Shown: piece by piece, positions 17,227 to 25,844 of the stretch
How positions within the stretch are numbered: position 1 is the first letter of the stretch
Layout: each line of letters starts with the position of its first letter
Assembly (NCBI RefSeq): GCF_003367175.1
Contig: NZ_QRGA01000022.1
Span: forward strand, 1-64,000
Direction of reading: 5' to 3'
DNA from: Trinickia dinghuensis
GTDB taxonomy: Bacteria > Pseudomonadota > Gammaproteobacteria > Burkholderiales > Burkholderiaceae
Length of the DNA stretch: 64,000 bases
The notes under the pieces: model-generated
The model's input: the letters and a program-made list of their open reading frames with translations, nothing else
Told to the model about the DNA's origin: nothing
Databases searched by the model: none
Made by a program: the position numbers and the translations under genes

Positions 17227-17486
17227 TGGACGTGGCTCGCTAAAAAGGGACGGTTCGGCCGTGCGGCACAGTTTTATGACGCAATGCACAATATACCCTC
17301 TTCGAGTGTCGGCGCCCGGCGTTGCCGGTACCGGCGACGGCGCCGGCCGCGTGCGTCATCGCACGAGCAGCGCCACCGTGCGCGGCCGCTGCTCGTTATA
17401 CTGTCCGTTCACGTCACGCGTGTCGTCGCCTCGAGCGGCTCATGCGTTGAGCAAATAGGAGCCGTGCGGTAGACCCGCCCCCGCCT

Positions 17487-18191
17487 ATGCACGATATGTA
17501 CGATTTGCCTCTACACCTGTGGTTTTCGATCACGCGCCTCGGTGGCGCGGGACTCACGCTGCCGCTCGCCATCGCGATCGCGCTGTGGCTGGCCATCGGC
17601 TATTCGCGCCGCCTGGCCCTGGAATGGCTGGTCATCATCGGTGCGGCAGCGGGCGTCGTCACGCTCACCAAGATTGCCTTCCTCGGCTGGGGGGTCGGAA
17701 TCCGCGAATGGGATTTCACGGGGGTCAGCGGCCATGCGATGCTGTCCACCGCCGTCTATCCGGTCGCCTTCTTCCTGACCCTGCTGCCGACCCGCGCGAG
17801 CATCCGGCTGGCCGGTGTCGCATGCGGCCTCGCCGCGGGCGTCGCGGTCGGCCTGTCGCGTGTCGTTCTCAGCGCGCACTCGCCGTCCGAAGCCGTGGCC
17901 GGCTGTATCGTCGGCGCGCTCGCCGCGATCTTGTTCGTCTGGTGGGCCTGGGATGCCAAGCCCAGTAAGCTGTCGGCCGTGCCGGTGGCCGTCAGTCTAT
18001 TGATGCTGACTGCGGCACTGCACGACGTGCGGGTGCCAACCCAATATTGGATCACCCATATCGCCCTGCATTTGTCCGGCCGCGAACGGCCGTACATCCG
18101 CGCGCGCTGGAAAGCGGGGCTGTATGCGCCCCGGCCGGTACTGGCTCCGCCTACGGGCCGCAGCGCGGCGATAACGCCCCCTTTCGCCTGA
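17487..18191 (+). CDS. PAP2 superfamily membrane phosphatase
   Basis: A 234-residue protein with about six membrane helices and the PAP2 active-site motifs 2 and 3: GVSGHAM (the SGH motif) and SRVVLSAHSPSEA (SR...H....; the usual final Asp is Glu/Ser-like here). Motif 1 (KxxxxxxRP) is weak. Such proteins dephosphorylate lipid phosphates or undecaprenyl pyrophosphate at the membrane. The C-terminal 40 residues are an extra-membrane tail. It stands alone, divergent from the PHB-depolymerase-like gene and convergent with modE. ATG 17496 is an alternative start. Confidence 0.82.
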   Translation: MHDMYDLPLHLWFSITRLGGAGLTLPLAIAIALWLAIGYSRRLALEWLVIIGAAAGVVTLTKIAFLGWGVGIREWDFTGVSGHAMLSTAVYPVAFFLTLLPTRASIRLAGVACGLAAGVAVGLSRVVLSAHSPSEAVAGCIVGALAAILFVWWAWDAKPSKLSAVPVAVSLLMLTAALHDVRVPTQYWITHIALHLSGRERPYIRARWKAGLYAPRPVLAPPTGRSAAITPPFA

Positions 18192-18242
18192 CCCCCGCCC
18201 CGAAGCCCGACCGCGCGGCCGTGCCGGCTCCGTCCGCCGCGC

Positions 18243-19133
18243 TCAGTCGGCCGTACCGAGAATCACGCTAGAGGCCTTGAAAACGGCTGTCGCGCGTTTG
18301 CCTTCGGCGAGTGCCAGCGTGTCGGCGCTTTCGTTCGTCACGACCGCGGTGATCACCGTCGAATTGACGTCCGGCGGCGAGCCCGCGGCGCCGTCGAGCG
18401 CGAGCGAGACCTCGGTGTTCACTGCCCCGCGCGTCACCTGCGTCATCAAGCCGCTGAGTTGATTCCGGGCGGACAGACGCAGCGGCTGCCCCGCATCGGC
18501 TTCGTCGGCCACGAGCATGACCCAGGACGCCTTCACGAGCGCGAACGCCGGTGCGCCGACCGCGAGGCCCAGCGTCTCGGTGCTCTCGTGCGTCACGACG
18601 GAGACGACCGACTGGCCGCCCGGCAGCGCGAGCGAGATTTCGTCGTTGACGCTGCCGCGCGTCACGGCCGACACCGTCCCATAGAGCTGATTGCGGGCGC
18701 TCGTTTTCATGCCGATTCTCCCGATCAAAGCCCAATCGCCCGCGAAGTCCTCGATCGCCGCACTCGCGCGCTCGATGAACTTGCGGTGCTCGCGCTCGAC
18801 CGCATGAAACGTTTCGATGAGGCGATGACCGCGCGGCGTGAGCGCCGTACCGCCACCGCCCTTGCCGCCGACAGCGCGCATGACGAGCGGTTCGCCCGCG
18901 AGATTGTTCATTGCATCGACGGCGTCCCACGCGGACTTGTAGCTAATGCCGACCGCTTTGGCGGCGGACGTGATCGATCCCGTGTCGCGAATCGCAGCCA
19001 GCAGGGCAATGCGCGCCGCGCCGCCGAGCGTTTCGTGGCCCGCGCGCAGCCAGACCGACCCGCCGAGCTCGAGCGTGGGGGCCGAGCGGCTGCCGGTGGC
19101 GGGACGTTCCGATGACGGAGAGTGTTCGCTCAT
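18243..19133 (-). CDS. modE: ModE family molybdate-responsive transcription regulator
   Basis: A 296-residue regulator. Residues about 30-135 are the LysR-like winged helix of ModE (ARIALLAAIRDTGSITSAAK, SYKSAWDAVDAMNNLAGEPLV, GGKGGGGTALTPRG). Residues about 150-220 and 225-292 are two Mop/TOBE units, each starting with SARNQL(Y/S)G and containing TRG.VN.E(I/V)SLAL, which bind molybdate or tungstate. No modABC transporter is adjacent, so it regulates at a distance. A 17-bp inverted repeat lies in its leader, a possible autoregulatory site. ATG 19133 begins a short Ser/Pro leader; ribosome site weak. Confidence 0.88.
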   Translation of the reverse strand: MSEHSPSSERPATGSRSAPTLELGGSVWLRAGHETLGGAARIALLAAIRDTGSITSAAKAVGISYKSAWDAVDAMNNLAGEPLVMRAVGGKGGGGTALTPRGHRLIETFHAVEREHRKFIERASAAIEDFAGDWALIGRIGMKTSARNQLYGTVSAVTRGSVNDEISLALPGGQSVVSVVTHESTETLGLAVGAPAFALVKASWVMLVADEADAGQPLRLSARNQLSGLMTQVTRGAVNTEVSLALDGAAGSPPDVNSTVITAVVTNESADTLALAEGKRATAVFKASSVILGTAD

Positions 19134-19150
19134 GAGGGGGCGCGTAGCGA

Positions 19151-19197
19151 AGCTAGCTAGGCTAGCTGGGCAATAGGAAGTGGAAGTCGGGATTATA
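19151..19197 (-). promoter_or_regulatory. modE promoter and inverted repeat
   Basis: On the minus strand a perfect TATAAT (19192-19197) is followed 24 bases later by AGCTAGC-TAG-GCTAGCT (19151-19167), a 7-bp inverted repeat with a three-base centre, ending 17 bases before the modE start codon. No clear -35 hexamer. The repeat does not match the enterobacterial ModE box that I know. Confidence 0.5.
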
Positions 19198-19245
19198 GGC
19201 GGCGGCCTTGCCGGTTCGCACCCGGCCACACGGGAGCCGGGAACG

Positions 19246-21069
19246 CTACGCTCCGCGCACGATTTTCGGCTTGCCCAAGTCCTGCAGCAGCCGATCGCCC
19301 TCGATCGCGGACCAGCGGTTGACCGCCTCGCACCACCCCCGCGCGAAGCCGTGCTTGTACGGCAGTACGTCGAGCGCTTCAAGAAAATGCAATGCCGCCG
19401 TGGCATCGCTCCCGTCGCCGAGCACGCTCTGGATTCGGCTGAGCTGCTTCGCTATCTCGCGCTGCGTCTTGCGCGACGCCAGCGGCTGAAAGAATTCGAG
19501 CGTGTAACGCAAGCGCTTGGCTTCGATCCGTCGACGATGACGCTGCGCGGGCGTCAGCGCGGTCAGCCCCGGCTTCTCGATCAGACGCCGGTAATGCTTG
19601 CGTACCCGCTTCGCCGCGTAATCGGCAAGCGACTTATCCCTCATGACGGATGGCCCTTGCGAGAAATGCTGAGCCGCCAACCAACGTAGCCATGCGAGGG
19701 AAAGCGCCGCATAGCGGCGCGTGCGCAGCGCGGCGCGAACCTGCGAGCGCGCTTCGTCGCGGCGCGCGGCGGCACGTTCCCTAAGCGGCGCCCACGCCGC
19801 CGTGTCGACATCGGCCTCGGCTAGGACAGGCAGCGTGGAATCGACGAAGACATCGAGGTCGCGTGCTTGGCCGAGCAAACCACCGAGCCAATCGAGATCG
19901 GGGGCGATCGTGCGCTCCCAGGCATCGTCCGCCCAGCGCCGGAACGTCTTGAGCAGGGTTTTCAAACGGCGCAGGGCCACACGCATCTGGTGCACGAATT
20001 CCGTGTCGGTGCCGGTATCGTCGCGCACACCCGCCTCGTTGCCGAACCACTGCCGGGCCACATTCGCCGACACGGCCATCAGCGCGCCGTGCGGCGTCTT
20101 CACACCGCGCAAATCGACGTGCGCCGCGCGTACCGGCGCTGGATCCGCGCCGCCGGCGAGGCACGCGCGGCCGTAGCCGTCCGTCAGCAACGGGAACACG
20201 GGCAAGGTATCGGCCAATGCGCCGGCCGCCGCGAACAGCGCGCGGAGCGCCGCGCATTCGGCGTCGGCGCAGGCGTCCGATTCAGCCGCGGATTCGTCCG
20301 CTCGCTGCGCTTGCTCAGCAGCGGCGGCGGCGGCCGGTGACGAGCCTGCTTCGACGTCGGTCAAGCCTTGGGTTTCGCCGATGCGCGAAGCAAGACGCAA
20401 TTCGCAAAATGCAATCGACATGGCGCCGTGCTCGGACGGCGAAGATGACTTGGCCGCCGCGGCGTCCGCGCTACCTGCCACGCGCGCGTCGTGCAGTTCG
20501 ATGTCGACAACGGCGCCGCCGGGACCGCTCCATCGCCAAACGCCGCGACAAACCGTCAGCGCGCGCGACGGCGCGAGTGTGCCCAACTGCTTGCCTAGCG
20601 CGTGTTTGACCGCCTGCGGAAAAGCATCGCCGATCGCAAACGATGTGCCGGCTTCGAGCGGCTCGTCGCACACCGTTTCGCATCGCCGGACACCCGGTGC
20701 GAATTCATTCGCACGCACTGCGGTGACGCGGCGAGCGCCCTCCTCGTCGGCCACGAACATGACGCGCCATACCCCATCCGGGCTGACGAACGCGCGCACC
20801 GTGGAAAGCTCCACGGCGCGGATCGGCGCAATGCCCGGCATTCTGCTCAACGCATCCGCGATGGCCGTGCCGGCGTCCGTGTGAACGAGTGAGGGTGATA
20901 CCCCGCTTCGGCCGCTGCCGTACTGCTTGCGCGTCGCGACAGCATGCTTGGTTTCGTCCGCGGCGGCGTGGCCATCCGCGCAACCCTTGCTCCTCGCGGG
21001 AGCCGGGCCGGCCATCCATTCGCTTGCCGCCGTGGGCTCGACCGCAAGCACGAGTTCGACGGTGCCCAA
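19246..21069 (-). CDS. CYTH/CHAD domain protein with degenerate CYTH half
   Basis: A 607-residue protein, apparently starting at TTG 21069 with GGAG nine bases upstream. Residues about 3-230 correspond to a CYTH (triphosphatase) domain, but its N-terminal ExExK signature is reduced to VELVLAVEP and many of its acidic/basic tunnel residues are hard to find. Residues about 350-600 are a well conserved CHAD domain (VHQMRVALRRLKTLLKTFRRW, LDWLGGLLGQARDLDVF, RRRIEAKRLRYTLEFF, LGDGSDATAALHFL) with its conserved histidines and basic helices, known to bind polyphosphate. An Ala/Glu/Ser-rich linker joins the halves. It probably binds polyphosphate; triphosphatase activity is doubtful. modE follows 113 bp downstream. 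Confidence 0.82.
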   Translation of the reverse strand: MGTVELVLAVEPTAASEWMAGPAPARSKGCADGHAAADETKHAVATRKQYGSGRSGVSPSLVHTDAGTAIADALSRMPGIAPIRAVELSTVRAFVSPDGVWRVMFVADEEGARRVTAVRANEFAPGVRRCETVCDEPLEAGTSFAIGDAFPQAVKHALGKQLGTLAPSRALTVCRGVWRWSGPGGAVVDIELHDARVAGSADAAAAKSSSPSEHGAMSIAFCELRLASRIGETQGLTDVEAGSSPAAAAAAEQAQRADESAAESDACADAECAALRALFAAAGALADTLPVFPLLTDGYGRACLAGGADPAPVRAAHVDLRGVKTPHGALMAVSANVARQWFGNEAGVRDDTGTDTEFVHQMRVALRRLKTLLKTFRRWADDAWERTIAPDLDWLGGLLGQARDLDVFVDSTLPVLAEADVDTAAWAPLRERAAARRDEARSQVRAALRTRRYAALSLAWLRWLAAQHFSQGPSVMRDKSLADYAAKRVRKHYRRLIEKPGLTALTPAQRHRRRIEAKRLRYTLEFFQPLASRKTQREIAKQLSRIQSVLGDGSDATAALHFLEALDVLPYKHGFARGWCEAVNRWSAIEGDRLLQDLGKPKIVRGA

Positions 21070-21190
21070 TATCGTCGCTCCGTAAGCTGAAGTGCACCGG
21101 TCATGTTATACGCACCAGCGGCCGTGGCGCTCGACAAAACGTAGGCACGCGCGCTATCGCCGCGGGAGCGACACCCGCGACACAGCGAGT

Positions 21191-21577
21191 TCAACGCGGA
21201 ACGTATTGCGCTTCGCCGTTGCCGAACGACCAGTTCTCGGGCAGCACCTCCACCAGGTTGATGAATACGTCTTCCTTCCGTACGCCAGGGTTGTCCGCCA
21301 GCAACTCGACGATGCGGCGATAAAGCGCCTGCTTCTTTTCGAGCGGCCGCGTGTTGCTGACCGTCAACTGAATCATCACGAAGCCGTCGCCGCGCTCGAT
21401 GCCGAGGTAGCTCCGGTTATAGATCAGGTCCTCGGGCGCATGCTCGGTGAAGACCGTGAACTGGTCGTCCTTCGGCACGTTGAACGTGTCGACGAGCGCG
21501 CGCAGCACGCCGTCGGCCAACCCTTGCTTGTACTCGGCCGAACGGCCGGCGGGGAGCGAAATACGAGCGAGCGGCAT
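21191..21577 (-). CDS. Tautomerase family protein
   Basis: A 128-residue protein with the catalytic N-terminal proline of the tautomerase superfamily (MPLARISLPAG: Pro becomes residue 1 after Met removal) and the family's second half (QLTVSNTRPLEKKQALYRRI, EDVFINLVEVLPENWSFGNG). Length fits the fused-type, malonate-semialdehyde-decarboxylase-like or YusQ-like tautomerases. Substrate unknown. It is divergent from a LysR regulator 110 bp away, the usual arrangement when the regulator controls the neighbour. Confidence 0.87.
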   Translation of the reverse strand: MPLARISLPAGRSAEYKQGLADGVLRALVDTFNVPKDDQFTVFTEHAPEDLIYNRSYLGIERGDGFVMIQLTVSNTRPLEKKQALYRRIVELLADNPGVRKEDVFINLVEVLPENWSFGNGEAQYVPR

Positions 21578-21687
21578 GGTGTTTCTCCTTTGTGGTTAGT
21601 CATCACCGTGATCGGATGTAGGCAGAATACGTCGCATCATCCATAATGAACAGAAATCAAAAGCCATTTCTATCATTTACATCTGAA

Positions 21688-22563
21688 ATGAAAGTACTCG
21701 ATCTCGATGCCGTACGCGCGTTCGTCCATGTCGCCGATTTGCGCAGTTTCACGCGCGCGGCCGATCTGCTCGGAACGACCCAGTCCGCCGTCAGCCTGAA
21801 GGTGAAGCGGCTCGAAGCACACCTCGGTAAGCCGCTGTTCGAACGGACGCCGCGCTCGGTGCGACTGTCGCCGGCCGGCGGCGCGTTTCTCGATGCGGCG
21901 CGCGAGCTGCTGCAAGCGCACGATCGCGCATTGGGCGCGCTCGGCACCGAACGCCGGCGCATCAAAATCGGACTCAGCGAGCATGTGGCCGGGCCCAATC
22001 TCGCACCGCTCGTGGCTAGCCTGCATCGGCACGATCCAAGCCTCGTCATCGAAATGCATTTGGGCTCGTCCGCCCCGCTCGTCGCTCAGTACGACGAGCG
22101 GCGGCTCGACGCCGTCATCGTGCGGCACGAGCCCGACGAAGTCGCGGCGCGCATGGCTCAGACCGGCGGCATGTCGGACGGCGAGGCGTTGTTCGTCGAG
22201 CCGCTTGTCTGGCTTGCCGCGTCGGACTGGGCCCCGCCGGCCGACGCCCCGCTGCCGCTCGCCGTGCTATCGGGGCCTTGCGGCGTGCGGACCGCCGCGC
22301 TTCGTGCGCTCGAGCGGGCGTCGATCGAATGGGAAGAGGCCTTCGTGGGCGGCGGGATCGCCGCGGTCGGGGCGGCCCTTTCGGCCGGGCTCGCTGTTTC
22401 GGCGCTCGCCCGGCGCGTGGCGCCGTCAGGCGTGGTCGACGTCGGCGAAAAGTTCGGGTTGCCGCCGTTGCCCGAATCGCATGTCGTCATGTACTCGCGC
22501 GTGCGCGAGCCGCGCTCGGCCGACGCGCTGCGCACGCTCGCGAAGTCGCTGGCGCGGGGGTAG
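21688..22563 (+). CDS. LysR family transcription regulator
   Basis: Winged-helix domain at the N terminus (LDAVRAFVHVADLRSFTRAA, LLGTTQSAVSLKVKRLE) and a periplasmic-binding-protein-like effector domain from about residue 80. The start MKVLDLDAVRAF at 21688 (291 residues) matches the family's usual beginning; an upstream ATG at 21646 is in frame (305 residues). Neither has a clear ribosome site. A CATTTC/GAAATG pair separated by 14 bases (21664-21689) overlaps the downstream start and could be an autoregulatory site. Divergent from the tautomerase gene, its likely target. Confidence 0.85.
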   Translation: MKVLDLDAVRAFVHVADLRSFTRAADLLGTTQSAVSLKVKRLEAHLGKPLFERTPRSVRLSPAGGAFLDAARELLQAHDRALGALGTERRRIKIGLSEHVAGPNLAPLVASLHRHDPSLVIEMHLGSSAPLVAQYDERRLDAVIVRHEPDEVAARMAQTGGMSDGEALFVEPLVWLAASDWAPPADAPLPLAVLSGPCGVRTAALRALERASIEWEEAFVGGGIAAVGAALSAGLAVSALARRVAPSGVVDVGEKFGLPPLPESHVVMYSRVREPRSADALRTLAKSLARG

Positions 22564-22657
22564 CGGAAAAAGCAGCCATGGACCTAGCGCCTAGACTGCT
22601 CGGCGGCGCGATATGACGCGACATGACGCGATGCGATGCAACGGAGCGGCCCGAGCC

Positions 22658-23104
22658 TCAGCGCGGCGTATCGATGCGGTAGTGAACGAATTCGCTGCGC
22701 GGCGCGTAGCTGTCGTAGAGGCCCCGCGCCCGGTAGTTGTTTTCCTTCGTGGTCCAGTACACGCGTGCCCAGCCTTGCTGCCGCGCCTCTTCGAGCAGCC
22801 AGTCGATCAGTTGGCGCCCGACGCCTCCCGCGCGCACGAGCGGATCGACGAACAGGTCCTGCAAATAGCAGACGGGCGTGAGCAGCGAGGTGCTCTCGTG
22901 AATGACGTAGTTCGCGATACCGATGACTTCGCCGTCTCGCTCGGCGACGATCGCATGCACGGGGGAACGCTCGTCGAGAATGCGCGACCAGGCGTGGCGC
23001 GTGACCGGTTCCGAAGGCTCACGTTCGTAAAAGCGGGTATAGCCGTCCCACAACTCGCGCCAGCGCGCCTCGTCGCGCGCTTCGATTCTGCGTATCGTCG
23101 TCAT
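22658..23104 (-). CDS. GNAT family N-acetyltransferase
   Basis: A 148-residue acetyltransferase. Start ATG 23104 with GAGGA upstream opens the domain (TTIRRIEARDEARWRELWDGY). Motif A is LQDLFVDPLVRAGGVGRQLI and the end has the typical WTTKENNYRARGLYDSY. Family members of this shape acetylate amino acids, aminoglycosides or polyamines; the substrate is unknown. It lies 147 bp before the group II intron remnant and outside it, on the same strand. Confidence 0.87.
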   Translation of the reverse strand: MTTIRRIEARDEARWRELWDGYTRFYEREPSEPVTRHAWSRILDERSPVHAIVAERDGEVIGIANYVIHESTSLLTPVCYLQDLFVDPLVRAGGVGRQLIDWLLEEARQQGWARVYWTTKENNYRARGLYDSYAPRSEFVHYRIDTPR

Positions 23105-23157
23105 CGAATCGAATCCTCGTCGATAGAAGGGTATGCAAGCGCCCGGGTGGCGCGACG

Positions 23158-24249
23158 TCAATCTACTACAGGCCGGATGCGGGTGCAGCGAGCCTGGCCT
23201 TGCGTGCGCAAACGGAAGAGTAAACCGATGTTGTAGGTCGCCTGGCGGACAATCGGGATAGGGGCGGTCAGAGCCTGACCGATCCCCTCCTCCCACACCA
23301 CCCGGCTCCACTCGTCTAGATCACGAAACACCCGCGGCGTCTGCGCAAGGTGGAAGTATGCCTTCCAGCCCGGAACATACGCTTTCAGTCGTTCCGCTAC
23401 CTCCGGCAGGCTTCGCCCACCCGAGCGGTAAGTCATTTCCCGAATGCGTCGCTTGAAGGTCGCGAGCGCCTTCCTCGACACCGCACATTTGATCCAGGCG
23501 CCTTTACTGAGCCACAGCGCGTAGCCCAGAAACTTGCGCCCGGTCGCCTGAGCAACCGCCGTCTTGGCCTCGTTGACCCGCAGGTGAAGGCGGGCGTAGA
23601 GCTTGCGCAGACCGTCCAGCACTCGTTCGCCTGCACGACGGCTGCGCACATATACGTTGCAATCGTCGGCGTAACGCACGAAGCGGTGGCCGCGCTTCTC
23701 CAGTGCCCGATCCACCTCGTCCAGCAGCACATTGGCCAACAGCGGTGACAACGGTCCGCCTTGCGGCGTACCTTCGTGACGCGCCATGACCACTCCGCCA
23801 TCCATGATTCCGGCCACAAGGTAGCGCCGAATCAACCGGAGCACGGCTTTGTCGTCGATCCGCCTCGATAGCCTTTCCATCAGGATGTCGTGATTGACTC
23901 GATCGAAGAACTTCTCCAGATCCACATCAACCACCATCCGGTAGCCGTCCTGCACATGCCGTTGTGCCATCAGCACCGCGTCGCGCGCACGCCTCCCCGG
24001 TCGGAAGCCGTAGCTGTGTTCGGAGAATGTTGGATCAATGATGGGCTGCAAGACTTGCAGCAGGACTTGCTGGATCAGTCGATCCGTAACCGTTGGAATC
24101 CCCAGTTCACGCGTCCCGCCACCGGGTTTCGGGATCTGGACGCGCCGTACCGGCGCGGGCCGGTAACTACCATCCAGTAGCGCCTCCCGAATCAGGGGCC
24201 AGTGCGTCTTCAGGTAGTCCGCTCTGCTGACTTCTCGCTCCAGCTTCAT
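23158..24249 (-). pseudogene. ltrA: Group II intron reverse transcriptase/maturase, truncated at both ends
   Basis: The 363-codon frame carries an RT core from about residue 13 (YLKTHWPLIREALLDGSYRP) with the fingers-palm blocks intact: GIPTVTDRLIQQVLLQVLQP, FSEHSYGFRPGR, TPQGGPLSPLLANV and the catalytic YADD in RFVRYADDCNVYV. The first 11 codons are not protein-coding in origin: the DNA there (GAGCGAGAAGTCAGCAGA) is the intron RNA segment that normally precedes the ORF, so the N terminus is deleted. After LDEWS the frame runs into the intron's 3' RNA end and beyond it, so the rest of the maturase and any endonuclease part are missing. Full proteins have about 420-470 residues. Confidence 0.85.
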
Positions 24250-24544
24250 GCCGTCGCCCTTTCAGGCACAAGGCGAGATCTCCCCAGGTAAGAACGCAGT
24301 CCTTCACCGCACAACCGCCAGATTTACGCCGCCTGATACTTGACCACGAGAGCTTCTCAGTTCATTGCCTGCTCGCCCTGATCGGCTTCGCCTTCTATCT
24401 GGTTCTTGTTCATCGGCTCGCGGCTTCGCTCCACGCTTCCTTCCCACGATCGGTCGCCCTCTCGCAGTTGCGTTTCGCTTCATTCGCTGTGGTCAACTCA
24501 TGGTGGGACTTGCACCCACAAGACTGCGCCCATGCTGGGCGCAC
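23252..24544 (-). mobile_element. Decayed bacterial group II intron
   Basis: On the minus strand the element begins GTGCGCCCAGCATGGGCG at 24544, the canonical 5' end of bacterial group II introns, continues with the domain I-type segment GGGTGCAAGTCCCACC, and ends with the domain VI-like hairpin and terminal CTATCCCGAT (down to 23252). Its roughly 1.3 kb is well under the 1.9-2 kb of complete elements. Two internal deletions are visible: one removing the start of the RT gene, the other removing its end together with most of catalytic domain V. It can no longer splice or move by itself. It is inserted directly after a terminator T-tract. Confidence 0.8.
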
Positions 24545-24572
24545 AACAAAAAGGCCCGCATATGCGGGCCTT
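24541..24572 (-). terminator. Terminator with group II intron inserted at its tail
   Basis: A perfect 22-bp palindrome (AAGGCCCGCATATGCGGGCC..., 24551-24572) is followed on the minus strand by TTTTTGTT and then immediately by the intron 5' end. It lies 102 bp past the MazF-like gene. Between the two, CGTGCCTTTCGGCG occurs twice (24573-24586, 24612-24625). Confidence 0.8.
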
Positions 24573-24674
24573 CGTGCCTTTCGGCGGGTCATACAGCAGT
24601 GCCCTTTCAGGCGTGCCTTTCGGCGAACAGAAACATTGTTCACGACAATACCTCTCGAGTCAAGCGGACGTCGA

Positions 24675-25280
24675 TTATTTTTCGACGAGAGGCTCTGCTT
24701 CAACGCCAATCGCACGCTCAACTTCGCTTTGGCACTGAAGCGCATTTTTTTCTTCAACCCAAGGCGTCAATCCTATGTGCCGCATTACCCCTTCTTGGAT
24801 GGCCCGAAGCTTTTCGGGAGAAACTTTGCCATGAGCATAGCTTCCGTCCGGCAGTCGAAATTCCCGAAGGCGCTCTTCGTCCACGGACTGAACCAAGTCC
24901 GTCTTCGCCCATATCGGGATGTCGCCCCGATAGGCACCGGTGGCAGGCACTTCACCGCCACTTAACCTGACATGGAGCCTCATCGCTTCACCCGTCCGGT
25001 GAGGCTTCTTGTGTCTATCTTGTAATTTGCTTATCGGGACTACCAGGAACTGCTTGTTACGCTCCCCCAATATCACCACCGGGCGCCGCTTCCGCATCTC
25101 ATTAGGTATGCGGTAATCGTAGTTATTCTTCTTGAAAGGGCCATCCGGTTGACCGGGATCAACAGGGTCGTAGTTACCCAAAATGCAGTCATATACATCC
25201 CCGCGACTCGGATTGGTTTTTATCGATTTCAAGTTCTTCTCCCTCGGCGCATCAACGGTGAGAAGCGGGATCATACCCAT
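24675..25280 (-). CDS. MazF/PemK-like growth-inhibitor domain protein
   Basis: A 201-residue protein; ATG 25280 (or 25274) precedes the conserved part. Residues about 24-115 resemble the PemK/MazF fold (SRGDVYDCILGNYDP, MRKRRPVVILGERNKQFLVVPIS), with the arginine-rich strand and the VVPIS strand of that family. MazF endoribonucleases are about 110 residues; here about 85 more follow (GDIPIWAKTDLVQSVDEERL, VSPEKLRAIQEG), the DLVQSV...L stretch being the usual last part of PemK. No antitoxin gene of the MazE/PemI type is adjacent. Its base composition is visibly more AT-rich than neighbouring genes, suggesting recent transfer. A free-standing toxin-like or defence-associated role is inference. 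Confidence 0.68.
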   Translation of the reverse strand: MGMIPLLTVDAPREKNLKSIKTNPSRGDVYDCILGNYDPVDPGQPDGPFKKNNYDYRIPNEMRKRRPVVILGERNKQFLVVPISKLQDRHKKPHRTGEAMRLHVRLSGGEVPATGAYRGDIPIWAKTDLVQSVDEERLREFRLPDGSYAHGKVSPEKLRAIQEGVMRHIGLTPWVEEKNALQCQSEVERAIGVEAEPLVEK

Positions 25281-25397
25281 CTCGATATAACGGCCGCCGT
25301 CCGTCTGACGAAGCCTGTCGCCCCCTCGACACGCTCGGCTTGCAATAATCCACAAATGGACTAAGATCGGACTGTGGTTCAAATAGAGATCGATCAC

Positions 25398-25844
25398 ATG
25401 TCGCCCGCCGTTCACCGCTTGTCCCCTGCCGAAGCCCACGCGCGCGAACACGCGCTCGCGGCCGCACCGTCGATCGCGGCGATGTCCGCGGCCGGCTTGC
25501 GCGCGTTTTTCAATATCGCCCGAGACTGGGGGCTCGCCATCGACGAGCAAATCGTTCTGCTGGGCTCGCCCGGACGCTCGACGTTCTTCAAGTGGAAAGC
25601 CGCGCCCAATTCGGCGCGGCTTTCGCGCGATACGCTCGAGCGCCTATCGTTGCTGCTCGGTATCTATAAGGCCTTGCAGATTCTCTTGCCCGAGCCCACT
25701 GCCGCCGATGGATGGATCAAGCGGCCGAACAGCGCTCCGCCGTTCGGCGGGGCCAGCGCGCTCGACCGGATGCTCGCCGGCAATGTCAGCGATCTGATCG
25801 CCGTGCGCCAATATCTCGACGCGATGCGGGGCGGATGGGCGTGA
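25398..25844 (+). CDS. Xre/ParS-type antitoxin (DUF2384)
   Basis: A 148-residue antitoxin from ATG 25398 (GTG 25374 would add eight residues). The middle is an Xre-like helix-turn-helix (AAGLRAFFNIARDWGLAIDE, LLGSPGRSTFFKWK), followed by LSRDTLERLSLLLGIYKALQ, and the C-terminal half is the MbcA/ParS/DUF2384 toxin-binding region (WIKRPNSAPPFGGASALDRMLAG, LIAVRQYLDAMRGGW). Its last ten bases overlap the RES toxin gene, the standard arrangement. It should neutralise the toxin and repress the operon by binding near 25281-25373. Confidence 0.9.
   Translation: MSPAVHRLSPAEAHAREHALAAAPSIAAMSAAGLRAFFNIARDWGLAIDEQIVLLGSPGRSTFFKWKAAPNSARLSRDTLERLSLLLGIYKALQILLPEPTAADGWIKRPNSAPPFGGASALDRMLAGNVSDLIAVRQYLDAMRGGWA

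Noticed and set aside
23158-24249. Functional group II intron maturase
   Set aside because: Its first codons are intron RNA sequence and the C-terminal maturase region is missing, with domain V mostly deleted.
24541-24640. tRNA gene or attachment site next to the intron
   Set aside because: The stem-loops here are a terminator and the intron 5' end; no cloverleaf or T-arm consensus was found.
24365-24970. 201-codon plus-strand frame over the intron border
   Set aside because: Translated from intron RNA and terminator sequence and antisense to the MazF-like gene; no protein similarity.
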